Of a stretch of 64,000 nucleotides of DNA, positions 40,098-51,392 are shown piece by piece. The notes under the pieces were generated by a model. The model searched no databases and was not told the origin of the DNA. It saw nothing but the letters and a program-made list of their open reading frames with translations. Made by a program: the position numbers and the translations under genes. The stretch lies in contig NZ_CP133605.1 in assembly GCF_031199965.1 (NCBI RefSeq), positions 5,313,001-5,377,000 of the forward strand, in the 5' to 3' direction. The stretch's first letter is position 1; the number at the start of each line of letters is the position of its first letter. The DNA is from Paenibacillus sp. D2_2 (GTDB lineage: Bacteria; Bacillota; Bacilli; Paenibacillales; Paenibacillaceae).

Positions 40098-40117
40098 TAA
40101 CAATATCTAGCCCCGCT

Positions 40118-41677
40118 CTAACCTTGCAATCCACTTAGAAAATGCCTAATTGACTCTATATTCAAACCAATCGAAATAGGCAGGAACGGTACTTGCTTCA
40201 CTTCGGCCAGTGGCATACAATCCGATAACCACCCCGGTAAAGCATAATTTCTCCCGTCCGTTACCCCTTCCGGCGACAAGCAATAAGCTTCACCCATACC
40301 TAGCGAGACCCAGCTGTCCCCATCCAACGAATACAACATTTCATATTCCGTGATGTCAGCCTTGATTTTCAAATGCACCCGATCGACTTCCACTGGTACC
40401 TCAGCTTTCACTTTGGTCTCCCCGCCAATGGTTAGATGGGCTGCGATCAATCTTTGACCATCGCACTGTTTTAAGCAAATTTCGTAGTGAGCGCGCTCGT
40501 CTCTCCTTGCACTTCAGCCGCCTCTTCCCCGTCCGCTGCCGTCTTAAACTCCAACAAGGTACTCCACTCTGCCTGGATGTGCTGCTGCCTTCTGCCTACG
40601 AAGGAGATTTGACTCACATCGCTAAGTCCTGCAGCTTGGCCGTACAATGAGAGCCATCCGGTCCTGTCATTCAGCGACCAACTGCCGTCGGCCGGATTTC
40701 GAACTGAAATCCAGGACAAAGATAGCTTGGAATGATTGAAATCGTCTTTGCCCTCATATACAGGCATATCGGTTACTCCAGCTACGCGCTCAGCCGTCAT
40801 TTCCAGCTTGACAGTCCCCTCATTGTTATCGATCATAGGCCAGCCTTGATCATTCCAGGTAACCGGAGCTATAAAAGTCTCTCTTCCAAGTACACTATAG
40901 CCTGTTTCCGTTAACCGTACACCGAGGAATACGGCCCACCAATCACCATTGCCGTCTTCCATCAAATCTGCATGACCCAAATACTGAATCGGATGCTCTA
41001 TCCGGTTATGAGTCAGAATCGGTTCCGGGAACCGCTCAAATGGACCATACGGACTACTGGAGTGGCCGATAATCTCGCGATGCTCCTTGGCGGTTCCGCC
41101 GGACGCGGACATAATGTAGTACATTCCGTTGATTTTATACAGATGAGGACCTTCCGTCCATGGCCCACCGTCGCCAGTCCAGATCACTACCGGTTCTGTC
41201 AGAGCTTCCCGGTAGCAATATCGATCTCATACTGGATGGCATGCGAATCGTAATCTGCTCCCTGCTGAGTCGTAACATAGACTTTACCATCATCATCGAA
41301 CATGAGTGACGGATCGATTCCGCCATAAGGAATCCGAATCGGATCGGACCAAGGACCAGCCGGATTATCAGTAGTAACATAGAAATTACCGATCCCGCGT
41401 ACATCAGTCGTGATCATATAGAAAATTCCCTCATGATACCGGATTGATGGGGCATATATTCCATCGGAGCTACGCCGGTTACGAAGATCAAGCTGGCTGA
41501 TACGATCCAGTACATGACCGATCTGCCGCCAATGGATCAGATCGCGGCTATGAAAGATAGGCACCCCCGGAAAATACTCGAATGAGCTGCAGACCATATA
41601 ATAATCGTCCCGGCTCTAGTAACGCTCGGATCAGGATAAAATCCCGGCAGTACCGGATTAGAATATCGAATTGACAT
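40118..41677 (-). pseudogene. GH43 beta-xylosidase/arabinofuranosidase, three frameshifts
   Basis: About 520 residues when repaired. It begins MSIRYSNPVLPGFYPDPSV (the catalytic base aspartate of GH43 lies in FYPDPS). Single bases are missing at about 41609 (restores RAGDDYYMVCSSFEYFPG), 41208 (restores ATGEALTEPVVIW) and 40513 (restores GSARRDERAHYEICL). Further GH43 motifs are GGIDPSLMFDDDG and WTEGPHLYKING. The C-terminal concanavalin-like domain (about 320-520) is typical of GH43 xylosidases. There is no signal peptide, so it would act inside the cell on oligosaccharides brought in by the upstream transporter. It is the last gene of the operon. Confidence 0.85.
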
Positions 41678-41679
41678 AT

Positions 41680-42638
41680 CTATTCTTTTACACTCCCTAC
41701 GTTCAGACCAACCACAAAGTATTTCTGCATGAAAGGATATACTAGCAAAATTGGTACGGAAGCTACGACGGTTACTGCTGCTCGAATCGACAGAGGCGTT
41801 ACCATTGATGCAGCAGCATCCTTGCTCATTCCTGCTCCATTTGCCACCGCTGGGTTGCTATTCGCATTCATACTAGATGAGAGCAGCTTCATCAACTCAT
41901 ATTGTAGAGTGCTGAGTTCTTGTTTTGAAGAGGTATAAATAAATGCATCAAACCAGGAGTTCCATGCCCCTACGGCAACAAACAAAGCAATCGTAGCCAA
42001 TACAGGTTTACAGAGCGGGAATATGATACTCATAAAGATCTTAAATTCGCCAGCCCCATCAATTCTTGCCGACTCGATCAGACTCTCCGGAATCGTCCCG
42101 ATATAGGTGCGGATGACGATCATGTTAAAGGCGCTGATCATCGAGGGAACGACATAAACCCAAAACGTTTTAATCAAGTGCAGGTCCTTCATCAAGAAAT
42201 ATCCTGGAATCAGACCAGCGTTAAAATACATCGTTAGGATAAAAACAAGAGTGATTGGTTTTCGAAATACGTATTCCGCCGGCTGAGCGTATAAGCAAGC
42301 ATCGTTGTCAGGATTATGTTCAACACTGTAGAGAGTAACGTTCTCGCTACGGATATCCAGAAGGCTTGGTAGATCGTGCCTGAAGCAAATATGGCTTTAT
42401 AGTTCTGCCAGGTAAACTCTCTTGGCCACAAATATAATCCGCCGCGGATGGTATCATTCCCTGCATTTAGGGATACAACGATCGTGTTCAGGAACGGATA
42501 CAAGGTAACAATAACAAGCGAGATCATGAAAATAATGTTAAACGTATTAAAAAGGAACGGCTCAATGCTCCCTCTTCTGATTCTTCTATTCACTGCGGCA
42601 GCGGATGCTGGCCCAGGATTGATGGTTTGGTTCGCCAT
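41680..42638 (-). pseudogene. Sugar ABC transporter permease (LplC/YtcP type), frameshifted
   Basis: About 319 residues when repaired, six membrane helices. It starts MANQTINPGPASAAAVNRRI. One base is missing in CGGCGG(G)AA at about 42276: as read the first part ends NTYFENQSLLFLS; the repaired frame is LSRREYVFRKPITLVFILTM, leading into MYFNAGLIPGYFLMKDLHLI. The permease loop is ESARIDGAGEFKIFMSIIFPLCKP (about 195-218, EAA-type motif). It ends three bases before the GH43 start. It pairs with the permease at 42641. Confidence 0.87.
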
Positions 42639-42640
42639 AG

Positions 42641-43588
42641 CTATAACAGCCTCTCTTCCCCTAGTCGTTTCGCGATCCAGTTGGCAAAGAGCAGCATCGT
42701 CACGCTTACGACCGTTTTAAATATACCGGCAGCAGTAGCTAATGAGTAATTACCTTGCTTAAAACCGTAGTTTAAGACGAAGATGTCTACCGTCTGCGAC
42801 CAGTCCACAACAAGTCCGTTACCTAGTAAGTATTGAACTTCAAATCCGGCCTCCAATATGTGACCGATGGACATGATCAGCAAGATGACAATCGTAGGCT
42901 TAATACCCGGTAAAGTGATGTGATACATTTTACGATAGCGGTTAGCTCCGTCGATCTCAGCAGCTTCGTACAGTGCCGGATCGATCGATGCCATAGCAGC
43001 TAAATATATAATCGTATTCCAGCCAACTTCTTTCCACACATGCGAGGCTCCGACAATTCCCCAGAAATATTTACCTTCACTGAGCCATTGAATCGGTTCT
43101 TGAATGAGGTGGAGCTTGAGCAGAACATCATTAATGATTCCATCGGAAGCTAATGATGTCGCTACAATCCCGGTTACGATAATCCAGGACAGAAAATGCG
43201 GAAGATATGAAATTGTCTGTACGGTTCTTTTCCAAAATATTTTTTTGATCTCATTCAACAACAGAGCAAGGACAATTGCGGTTACAAATCCAAGGATAAG
43301 GTTAATAACACTCATCGCAAGTGTGTTGCGAAGTACTTGCATGAAGTTATCGTCTTTAAATAGAAATTCAAAATGCTTGAACCCTACCCACTTCTGCTCG
43401 CTGAAACTTTTAGCTGGTTTATAGTCCTGAAATGCCATCGACCATCCCCAAATCGGGACATAGGCGAACAACATAATGTAAGCGAGCAGCGGCACCGACA
43501 TATATATCAGCTGTCTCTGGCTTTTGATAAGGGCCCCAGTGATCTTGGGCTTCCGGACGGTGCGGTCTTTCTTTAATGTCTCATCCAT
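42641..43588 (-). CDS. Sugar ABC transporter permease (LplB type)
   Basis: A 315-residue membrane protein starting MDETLKKDRTVRKPKITGAL. It has six membrane helices and the EAA loop YEAAEIDGANRYRKMYHITL (about residues 217-236). The ATG at 43588 follows GGGGAGAAAATACT; the open frame continues upstream toward the binding-protein gene without a better start. Belongs to the LplB/YtcP/YesP-type systems of Paenibacillus that import oligosaccharides from plant polymers. No ATPase gene is in the operon, as usual for this class, which shares an MsmX-like ATPase encoded elsewhere. Confidence 0.9.
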   Translation of the reverse strand: MDETLKKDRTVRKPKITGALIKSQRQLIYMSVPLLAYIMLFAYVPIWGWSMAFQDYKPAKSFSEQKWVGFKHFEFLFKDDNFMQVLRNTLAMSVINLILGFVTAIVLALLLNEIKKIFWKRTVQTISYLPHFLSWIIVTGIVATSLASDGIINDVLLKLHLIQEPIQWLSEGKYFWGIVGASHVWKEVGWNTIIYLAAMASIDPALYEAAEIDGANRYRKMYHITLPGIKPTIVILLIMSIGHILEAGFEVQYLLGNGLVVDWSQTVDIFVLNYGFKQGNYSLATAAGIFKTVVSVTMLLFANWIAKRLGEERLL

Positions 43589-43670
43589 AGTATTTTCTCC
43601 CCAGAACCTATTATTTCGGAAAGTGGAAGACAAAGACTGTCCTCCACCTTCCCGATTTAACGTCTCTAGC

Positions 43671-45380
43671 TTATTTAACTGTCCAGGTATCGGTTCTCCA
43701 CTTAATGATTTCATTGATACGGTCTTCATACGCTTTGATGTTCAGTTTACCGAGTTCCTTAGTGTAATCATCCCATACTCCATCGAAATCTGCCGGTTTT
43801 GCCAGAATAGCCTTAGGCAAGTATTTCGTGGACAATTCGTTCTGCTTCGTGTTGACGATCTTTGCTTCGGATCCGTCTACCAAATCGATGGACCAAGCCG
43901 GATATGCGATATCATTTTCCGGTGCCGGGCTAAGAAGTCGACATAACTGTTGTAGCCATAAGCTTCAAGGAATTTCTTATCGTAATCCTTCAAACCAGCT
44001 TTGTATTCTTCAGGCTGCGCAGCGGCGTCAGTAGCGTTACCGTCAGCGAAGTAACCTTCCATTTTAGGCATGAATTTGAACAGCATCTTTGCTTTATTAC
44101 CCAATTCCCATGTTGCATCTGTAAAGTTATGGCGCTGTTCTTCCGTTTTCATGTAACGACCTTGGTCATTGACGTAGTAGTCTTCGCCTTCAATACCCCA
44201 AGTGAGAATCCGTTGCCAATCTTCCTCAATTAACTTATCCAACAGCTTAATAATTTTTACTGCTTTATCCTTGGCATTGATGCTTACACCAAAACCGTTG
44301 TTCAGGTTAAGCGGCGGACGATCCTTATAGTGGTCCTTGATACTCGTATCATATACGAGTGGCAGACCTACATAAGTTCTATCAAGTTTCTCCTGAGTAA
44401 TCAGGGAATTCTCTGCATCTTGAAAGTTCCAGTGCTGGTCGAACATCCCGAGAACCGCGCCACTGGATATCTTCGCCATATATTGGTCAAAGTTCTGTGT
44501 AAATGCTTCTTTATCGATCAAACCTAACGAATTGACTTCATTCAGCTTCTGATAGTACCTCTTCGCATAGTCCTTGTCGGCGAAAATTTGCGCTACACCG
44601 TTCTCAACAACAACCCCGCCATCGTTCGGATGACCGATCAAATGTTGCGGTGCGTTGAAGAGCCCCAGTTTCTCCAGTCATAGTTCAGAATCTCAAACCC
44701 AATCGTCGGAGTTCCATCGATCGTTGGATGCTTCTCCTTGTATTTCGTGAGCAAATCAAAATATTCATCTAACGTTTTAATTTGAGGATAGCCTGCTTCC
44801 TCCATAACAGCCTTTTGAACCCAGAAGGCCGGACCAGAGTACCACGTACTAGCAGGGTCAGCGTTATATACGCCATAGTTCGGAAGAATATAGATATGTC
44901 CATCGTTCGGGTCTTTCATCATGTTCCAGTACTTCTCATAGTGCTTCTTCAAATTAGGTGCATACTGTTCGATTAGATCTTCCAGAGGAATATACGCGCC
45001 TGCTGCCGTCAGTTTAACGTTACCCGTCATCATGTCAGGATAATCGGATCCAGCAATCATTACGCCAAGCTTCTGGTCAATGTCGCCTGCCAGGAACTCG
45101 AATTTAAAGGATGCTCCCGTCTTATCCTGAATCATCTTGTAAATCTTGTTGTCAGCTGTTGGCTGTTGGCTAGCTTCACCGATGAACACTGAGATTTCAA
45201 ATGGTTCCACTGTGTCTCCAGCTTTCTCCACAGCTGCCTGTCCATTATTATTTGCACCCTTTGTGGTATTCTTCGCGGTATCCTTCGTGCTGTTCCCACC
45301 ACCGCAAGCAGATAAGACGAGGCCAAGCGAAAGCAGCAGCAGCATGCTGAACCGGAGTACAGATTTTTTGTTGCCCCCAT
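43671..45380 (-). pseudogene. Extracellular sugar-binding lipoprotein (LplA type), three frameshifts
   Basis: About 570 residues when repaired. Lipobox LVLSACGGG. The ATG at 45380 follows GGAGGTGCATTAA, but the five C at 45374-45378 should be six to give MGGNKKSVLRFSMLLLLSLG. Further missing bases at 44664-44667 (restores NWGLFNAPQHLIGHPNDGG) and about 43933 (restores VDFLSPAPENDIAYPAWS). The mature protein has GDTVEPFEISVFIGEASQQP and MMKDPNDGHIYILPNYG, a type 1 (family extracellular sugar-binding) layout. It delivers oligosaccharide to the two permeases downstream and is the first transport gene after the regulators. Confidence 0.87.
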
Positions 45381-45420
45381 TTAATGCACCTCCGAAATGT
45401 TTTAGTTACCCAAAGGAAAT

Positions 45421-45434
45421 TGTAAGCCCTTTCA
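45421..45434 (-). promoter_or_regulatory. Possible CcpA (cre) site ahead of the sugar-binding gene
   Basis: On the minus strand TGAAAGGGCTTACA differs at one central position from the cre pattern TGAAAGCGCTTACA. It lies 40 bases upstream of the binding-protein start. Catabolite repression would be expected for this operon, but the mismatch hits the normally conserved CG, so this is only a candidate. Confidence 0.35.
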
Positions 45435-45507
45435 ATAACTTATTTATATTGTAAAAGCGCTGCCTAAAGGCGACTATGGCACAATTAAAGCATTACCCCC
45501 AAATATT

Positions 45508-47042
45508 TTAGAACTTAACATTCTTATATTGGTTAGGCGACATTCCCATTCTGCGTTCAAATTGCTTCGCGAACTGTCCATAACTGTTGTATCCGACCCG
45601 CTCCGCGATTTCACTATTCTTATAATGATGGTCATGCAGCAATCTAACGGCTTCCTCGATTCTAAGCTTATGTATCATGTCGTTGAAGCTTAATCCATTC
45701 CTCTTGATCAGCAGTTGGCCTAAATAGACCGGATGAAGAAGAACACTTCTGCCAGTTTCTTGATCGTCAGACCTTCCCGATAATGCTCTTGGATATACTG
45801 ATTAATCTCAAATATGACACCCTGCGCCCGCTGAGACTGCTCCTTCAATAATAAATCGATCACTTCCATACCACTGGCTCGTAAGCGCCCTATCAACTGG
45901 TCTAAATTCAGAACACTACCTGCAATTTCATACACTCCATACTTCTCTAAAATTGCTTCCTCCGAAGTATCCTTGACTATACTAGTAAGCTCTGCGATTC
46001 TATACATCGTATGGACGACGATCTTCTTGACGATATCCGGTTCCGTTGAAGAACTGAGGAAAGCTTCCTGGGATCTATTCACAGCTCCAATGAATTCATC
46101 TTGGTCCATGATTTCAACAGCCCGTAATATCGTATCCATAAGCTGTAATTGATCATAAGGATGACTGAACTGCTTGCCTTCATTGTCCCGATAGAGTGCT
46201 AAACTATCATAATTGAGATCGTAGAACTTATATTTTACGGCGGACTTTGCGGTGCAATAGCTTCGTCCGATTTCCAATAGCGATGACTGGCTGAGCCCTG
46301 CCCCGATAAATATACGCTGGCCCTTATAAGTTTCAGCGATCTCCTTGATCTTACACCAGCTATTACTCTCAAATTCATCTCCAGTAAATCCATAGATGAT
46401 GGCTAGATAGCCCTGATCGGCTTCGATCAGGAACATGGATGAAGTAGCCGAGATGACAGACAATACTTTCTCTCTCAGTTCAGTCAGAAGAGGCGCATCC
46501 ACCTGCAGCAAGCATATATTCCAATGCTCTTGCAGAGCTGATATTCCCCGAATCATGACCTGCTCTCCTTCTTCTAACGGCTGTACCATCATCAGCTTCT
46601 TCAACATGGTGATCGTCTCTTCATAATCTGCGAGCCGCTCCAAGTGCTGCCTCTTTGATCTTCGCATCAACTCCGCACGGATGTCGTACAGCTCTTTCTC
46701 CGCCTCTTCTGCAATTAGCGGCTTCAAAAAATAATGGTGAACCCCGTATTGCATCGCCTTCTGAGCGTATTCGAACTCGGAATACCCGCTAACTACAACG
46801 AAGCTCACCTCTGATTTGCCTTGTTCCCGCCAAGCCCTGATCATCTCAAGACCGCTCATAATCGGCATATTCACATCTGTGATCACTAGATCAGGCTTTA
46901 GCTCACGAATCTTCTCCAATCCCTTCATTCCATTGTCACAGGTTCCGCAGATTTCAAAGCCTATTTCCTCCCAAGGGACCCACATCTCCATCCCCTCGAG
47001 TGCCCCCGGTTCGTCATCGATTAACAGTACTTTGAATGCCAT
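45508..47042 (-). pseudogene. Response regulator, AraC-type (YesN-like), frameshifted in DNA-binding domain
   Basis: About 511 residues when repaired. Receiver domain 1-120 with phosphoacceptor D56 (DLVITDVNMPIMSG). A long middle region precedes the AraC helix-turn-helix (about 412-511). One base is missing at about 45738: as read it ends AEVFFFIRSI; the repaired frame continues HPVYLGQLLIKRNGLSFND through SEIAERVGYNSYGQFAKQF and ends at 45508. It would activate the transport operon just downstream. Start ATG at 47042 follows GGGGAGG. The second of two such regulators in this cluster. Confidence 0.85.
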
Positions 47043-47085
47043 ATTCCTCATACCTCCCCTAACTAAGGTATTTTGAACACATAAT

Positions 47086-48890
47086 TTATGTAAATTTACG
47101 CTCAAGGAGATTCACCGGGATCTCAAAAGAAACAGTCGTACCCTGACCCTGCTTGCTAACGATATCAAAACCTGCCTGATTGTTATAATTCAGCTCCAGT
47201 CTCCGGTATACATTCCGGATTCCGATACTAGTACCGGATGAGTTCTCATTACGAACCGACAGAATGATCTCACGAAGCTTCTCTGGCTCAATTCCTTTTC
47301 CGTTATCGCTAACAGCGACGCGAAGCTTCCCATCAGCTACTTTCACACTAACTGTCACCAGGCCTTGTTCATGGATCATCTGCACCCCGTGTTTACAGGA
47401 ATTCTTACGAGAGGCTGGATGCTCATCTTAGGAATTTTATATAGCAATGCTTCTTCGTCGATCTCGAACTCATAATCGATTTTGTCGCGGAAACGGAATT
47501 TCTCGATTTTCAAATACATTTCTATGAACATGATCTCTTCCTGAAGTGTAACGATATCCTCTTTCCAGCTTAGCAATCGGCGCAGCAGCCTGGATAAGCT
47601 CTTGATCACATCGGTCACGTCATCATAGTTGTTCTTCGTGCAGACGACCAGAATCGCATTCAACGTATTGAACAGAAAGTGGGGGTTCATCTGACTCTGA
47701 AGCAGATTCAGCTCAGCCCTTACCCGTTCCATCTCCAGGTTCTTCTTCTGAATCTCCAGTTTGTACACATTGTTAATCAATGAATTGATCCTTGACGTCA
47801 TGCGGTTGAAGTTCTGGATCAATCCGCCGATTTCATCCCGTCCCTCTTCAATAGAGATTAAGTCGAACTTCTCATTCGTGACCTTCTGCATATGTCTCGA
47901 TAGGCGTTTTACCCGATAATTGTAGGATCTCAGCATAATGTAGATAAAGAGCGTTGCCGCTAAGGTCACTGCTATAGCCAACAGTCCTACGGACACGCGC
48001 ATCTCTAACAACGCCTTGGAGATCCTTGTTCCTTCCGGTAGCCCTACCAGCTTCCAGCCCTTAACATACTTCGCTGTCCCGATCGATATGGTATGGATAT
48101 CATCCTCGCTGTATTGCTCCGGTAGTTTGAATACAGGATATTGATCGGAAATCCGATCTTTTCGATAGCCGCTATCCGCAGACATAATTACCTGGTTGTT
48201 CTCGTTCAGCAAATACAAATTCAAATAATTCTTCTCTCGCATAATGACGTCATATAATTTGTTAAGCGAAATATCGATACGCAGCACCTTTTCGTAGGTA
48301 TTGTATTTATCGTAGTAATCCATTCTCTCCATAACACTGAGATAGGGGACCGTGGATGCAAGGTTACTCGCTTCTGTTGCTATATAAGCGGCGACATATA
48401 CTGGGTCCGAATTGGACTTCCATAGACCATACCAATCGCTACCCTTCACATTGTCATTGATGAACTGATAGTTGCCCCCTGATACAATGGACGGATTTTT
48501 CGTAAAGATCGTAATCCGTTCGATCTGATTATTTACAGGTATGTAGCTGGTTACTCGATTCCTAAGCTGCTCATCAAAGGTCTCATAGAAATCCAATTGA
48601 CTTTCATAAGTTCGATCTAGCATTTCGTTCAATGCCTTGTCGGTATTCAACGCATGGCTCACGGCCACCCCGCCATCAATATAATCATGAATATCCTTCC
48701 GGGCCCGTTCCAATGAAATATCAAGGTTCTGCTCCTCCCTTGCCCAAATAAAGCCCGACATCCGATCCATGAACACGAGATTGACGATAATAATAGGCAG
48801 TAACACACCAATGACCAGAATCATGAGAAATTTAAAGTTCAACGGTATGTCATCAATGATCCTTCTGTGCCTAAGTTTTCCGAGCTTCAT
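47086..48890 (-). pseudogene. Sensor histidine kinase (YesM-like), frameshifted before the ATPase domain
   Basis: About 601 residues when repaired. Membrane helices at about 20-41 and 290-312 flank an extracellular sensor domain. HAMP region follows, then the phospho-histidine motif QSQMNPHFLFNTLNAI (about 397-412). A base is missing at about 47405, so the protein as read ends PLVRIPVNTGCR; the repaired frame reads PLVENSCKHGVQMIHEQG, the N-box of the HATPase. The G-box SDNGKGIEPEKL follows, then GTTVSFEIPV. It lies 16 bases after the upstream response regulator and senses an extracellular signal, probably the sugar or its bound binding protein. Confidence 0.87.
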
Positions 48891-48906
48891 ATGAACACCT
48901 CCTGGA

Positions 48907-50445
48907 TCATTGCTGCCTGTTCTCGGTTACACCTCGGTATATAGAGGGTAGAACACCTGTGTATTGCTTGAATTTATTGTTGAAGTAGTCCGCATTGGGA
49001 TAACCCACCTGCAACGCTACTTTGGAAATCTTGGTCTGCGTTCTCTTCAGGAGCTTCTTGGCTTCCTCGATCCGCTTCTCATTTAAATATTCATTGAATG
49101 GCTTACTGGTATATTGCTTGAATAACTGCCCCAAATAAGCGGAATTCATATGGAATTTAGCGGCCAGTTCCCGAAGCTGCAGCTTGTTCCTAAATTCTAG
49201 ATCCACATATTGAATGACCTGAAAGATGGTGTTGTGCTCATTCTCCTTCCTCAGGGCACCCAATTGGGTGGCCCCCAATAAACATAAAGAATGTACATAA
49301 CCCTTGAGCATTTTCATCTCATCCAGTTCATCCTGTCCCGCAAAGTCGATCTGAACCTGTCGCATAAATCCGGCCGGATCACCATTCATTTCCGTTAACC
49401 ATTTGCATATCTTCAGCTCTAAATCAGAGACACATACACGTACCACTTCCATATCCGGCAAGCTACAGAACCAAGTTTCGAAGATACTAATGATACCGCT
49501 TTCAATTTGCTGAAGATTCCCGGATTCCACGGATTCTATAAGCTGCTTGAACTTGGCTTTAGGAATATCAGGCTGCTCTATTCTGTGGATGTCTCGATAA
49601 TAGAATACCCCTTGCTTCTCCTGATTCCGCCTAATCCTTCTGACTTCAACGCTCTGTAGATAAAGCCCTCGGATTGCCTCGATTCCCGTATCTCGATCGC
49701 TTATGGCAATTACGCCGGACCGATCTGATCTTGCCTTCAGGTCGCTTAACAAGGATTGGGTGATCTCATGAAACTGCCCATCAGGTATCATCTCTACCAG
49801 TACAATAAACCCGCATCTTCCTGCGCTATCCTGAAAAGGGAAGACAAGACCCGGAGGGAAGAAACTCATCCCCCAAGGTCCAAAATCGACCAAATCGTAA
49901 GCTGTCTCCATGATCATGCACACCATCTGTTGTGTATCAGTTAGATTCATGGACACGTGTGCCTGCTCCACAAGCGACGAATTATACTCGCCAAGAATTA
50001 ATCGGTTAATGACATGATTGACCGCAAAGAGCTGCCTATTCGCTTCAAGCTGCTTAGCCGCCTCCTCCTCTCGAATCTGCTCGCCAAGCTTAAGAAGCAA
50101 AGCCTCAATCTCTTCATCATCGATTGGTTTGAGTAGGTATTCTACAACACGTTGCTGCATTGCAGTAATCGCATATTGAAAATCATCATACCCGCTCAAT
50201 ACAACAAATTTGGGAGGATGCTGCAGGAGCCGATTCGACTTCTCAATGAGCTCAAGACCGCTAATCTCAGGCATATTAATATCGGTAAAGACCAGATCCG
50301 GCCGATGCTCCTCGATTTGTCGAAATGCTTCATTGCTGTTCATTGCCTCTCCACATACCCGAAATCCGAACCTGTTCCAGTCAACCATTGTTCTTAATCC
50401 TTCCAGAATCCAAGGCTCATCGTCTACCAGAAGAACATTCATCAT
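48907..50445 (-). CDS. Response regulator, AraC-type (YesN-like), intact
   Basis: A 512-residue regulator. Receiver domain 1-120 with D55 (PDLVFTDINMPEISGLELI) and K105-type lysine in YLLKPIDDEE. The C-terminal AraC domain (about 413-507) has LRELAAKFHMNSAYLGQLFK and ISKVALQVGYPNADYFNNKFK. The start ATG follows AAAGGAG. It is the promoter-proximal gene of the minus-strand cluster, followed within 20 bases by the sensor kinase. Having two YesN-type regulators around one YesM-type kinase is unusual and suggests either a branched output or a duplication. Confidence 0.9.
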   Translation of the reverse strand: MMNVLLVDDEPWILEGLRTMVDWNRFGFRVCGEAMNSNEAFRQIEEHRPDLVFTDINMPEISGLELIEKSNRLLQHPPKFVVLSGYDDFQYAITAMQQRVVEYLLKPIDDEEIEALLLKLGEQIREEEAAKQLEANRQLFAVNHVINRLILGEYNSSLVEQAHVSMNLTDTQQMVCMIMETAYDLVDFGPWGMSFFPPGLVFPFQDSAGRCGFIVLVEMIPDGQFHEITQSLLSDLKARSDRSGVIAISDRDTGIEAIRGLYLQSVEVRRIRRNQEKQGVFYYRDIHRIEQPDIPKAKFKQLIESVESGNLQQIESGIISIFETWFCSLPDMEVVRVCVSDLELKICKWLTEMNGDPAGFMRQVQIDFAGQDELDEMKMLKGYVHSLCLLGATQLGALRKENEHNTIFQVIQYVDLEFRNKLQLRELAAKFHMNSAYLGQLFKQYTSKPFNEYLNEKRIEEAKKLLKRTQTKISKVALQVGYPNADYFNNKFKQYTGVLPSIYRGVTENRQQ

Positions 50446-50618
50446 GGCTAATTACTCCTTTAATCAAGTATTGAGAGCGCGTTCATAAATTAGTATTCTG
50501 GATATGTCAAATAAGTTATATCTGTCTAAATGACATTATACATGATGATTAGGAAAAAAGGAGAAGTTGAGGTTTAAAAAGGATATTAGATTCTACCAAC
50601 CTAAAGGAGAGCTGAAGA

Positions 50619-51242
50619 ATGGAAAATCCCTTAATGATTGGACAAGTAAATACGAAAGAGAAGGTTATCGCCTTCACATTTGATGATGGTCCTAACGCTA
50701 CCTATACCCCGCAAATTCTAGACATTTTTCAGCAAGCCGAGGCCAAAGCCACCTTCTTCACGATCGGAGAGCAGATAGAACAGAATCTCGATCTACTGCG
50801 AGAGATGTTCCGCTATGGTCATGAGATCGGAAATCATACTTATACCCATCCACACTTAACTGAATTGGATGAGGCCGGATATCGGTATGAAATCGGCCAA
50901 ACGGAGAAACTTATTACAGAAGTCACAGGAGTTAAGCCACAAGTGTTCCGGCCACCATTTTTTGATATCAATCCAGAAGTATACCGCATGATCTCGGCGC
51001 TAGATTACTCATCCATTGGTGCTGTAAATACCGCTTCCCTGGACTGGGAACAACCCGGTGTCCAGCACATCATTGATACAACAAAGTCGACAGCACAACC
51101 CGGCAGCATACTATTGTTCCATGACGGATATGGGGACCGCACTCAGACCATCGAAGCCGTCCGCAAACTTGTAAAAGACTACACCGCAAATGGTTATAAA
51201 CTAGTAACAGTAAGCCAATTGCTGCAGCCAAATCCCTATTGA
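50619..51242 (+). CDS. Polysaccharide deacetylase (NodB fold), no signal peptide
   Basis: A 207-residue metal-dependent deacetylase domain. Motifs: TFDDGP with D22/D23 (residues 20-25), metal-binding H73 and H77 (GNHTYTHPH), RPPFFDINPE (about 115-124) and LLFHDGYGD (about 164). The family removes acetyl groups from peptidoglycan, chitin or xylan. No signal peptide or membrane anchor is visible, and the ATG at 50619 follows AAAGGAG. So it is either cytoplasmic or secreted by another route. Divergent from the regulator cluster. Confidence 0.88.
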   Translation: MENPLMIGQVNTKEKVIAFTFDDGPNATYTPQILDIFQQAEAKATFFTIGEQIEQNLDLLREMFRYGHEIGNHTYTHPHLTELDEAGYRYEIGQTEKLITEVTGVKPQVFRPPFFDINPEVYRMISALDYSSIGAVNTASLDWEQPGVQHIIDTTKSTAQPGSILLFHDGYGDRTQTIEAVRKLVKDYTANGYKLVTVSQLLQPNPY

Positions 51243-51344
51243 ATATAGTACTTACATATCAAATATATGGAAGTTTGTGTTTTGGAGTAATAGCAAAACT
51301 AAAGATCTTACCCCAATAATTATAGGTCGACTTACAGTTATTAG

Positions 51345-51389
51345 AAAAAAGAATCGCCGACGTCTTCGTCAGCGATTCTTTATATTTTC
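51345..51389. terminator. Bidirectional terminator
   Basis: AAGAATCGC / GCGATTCTT with inner GACG/CGTC, T-rich on the plus side (TATATTTT) and six A on the left flank for the minus-strand mhqD transcript. Confidence 0.8.
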
Positions 51390-51392
51390 TGA

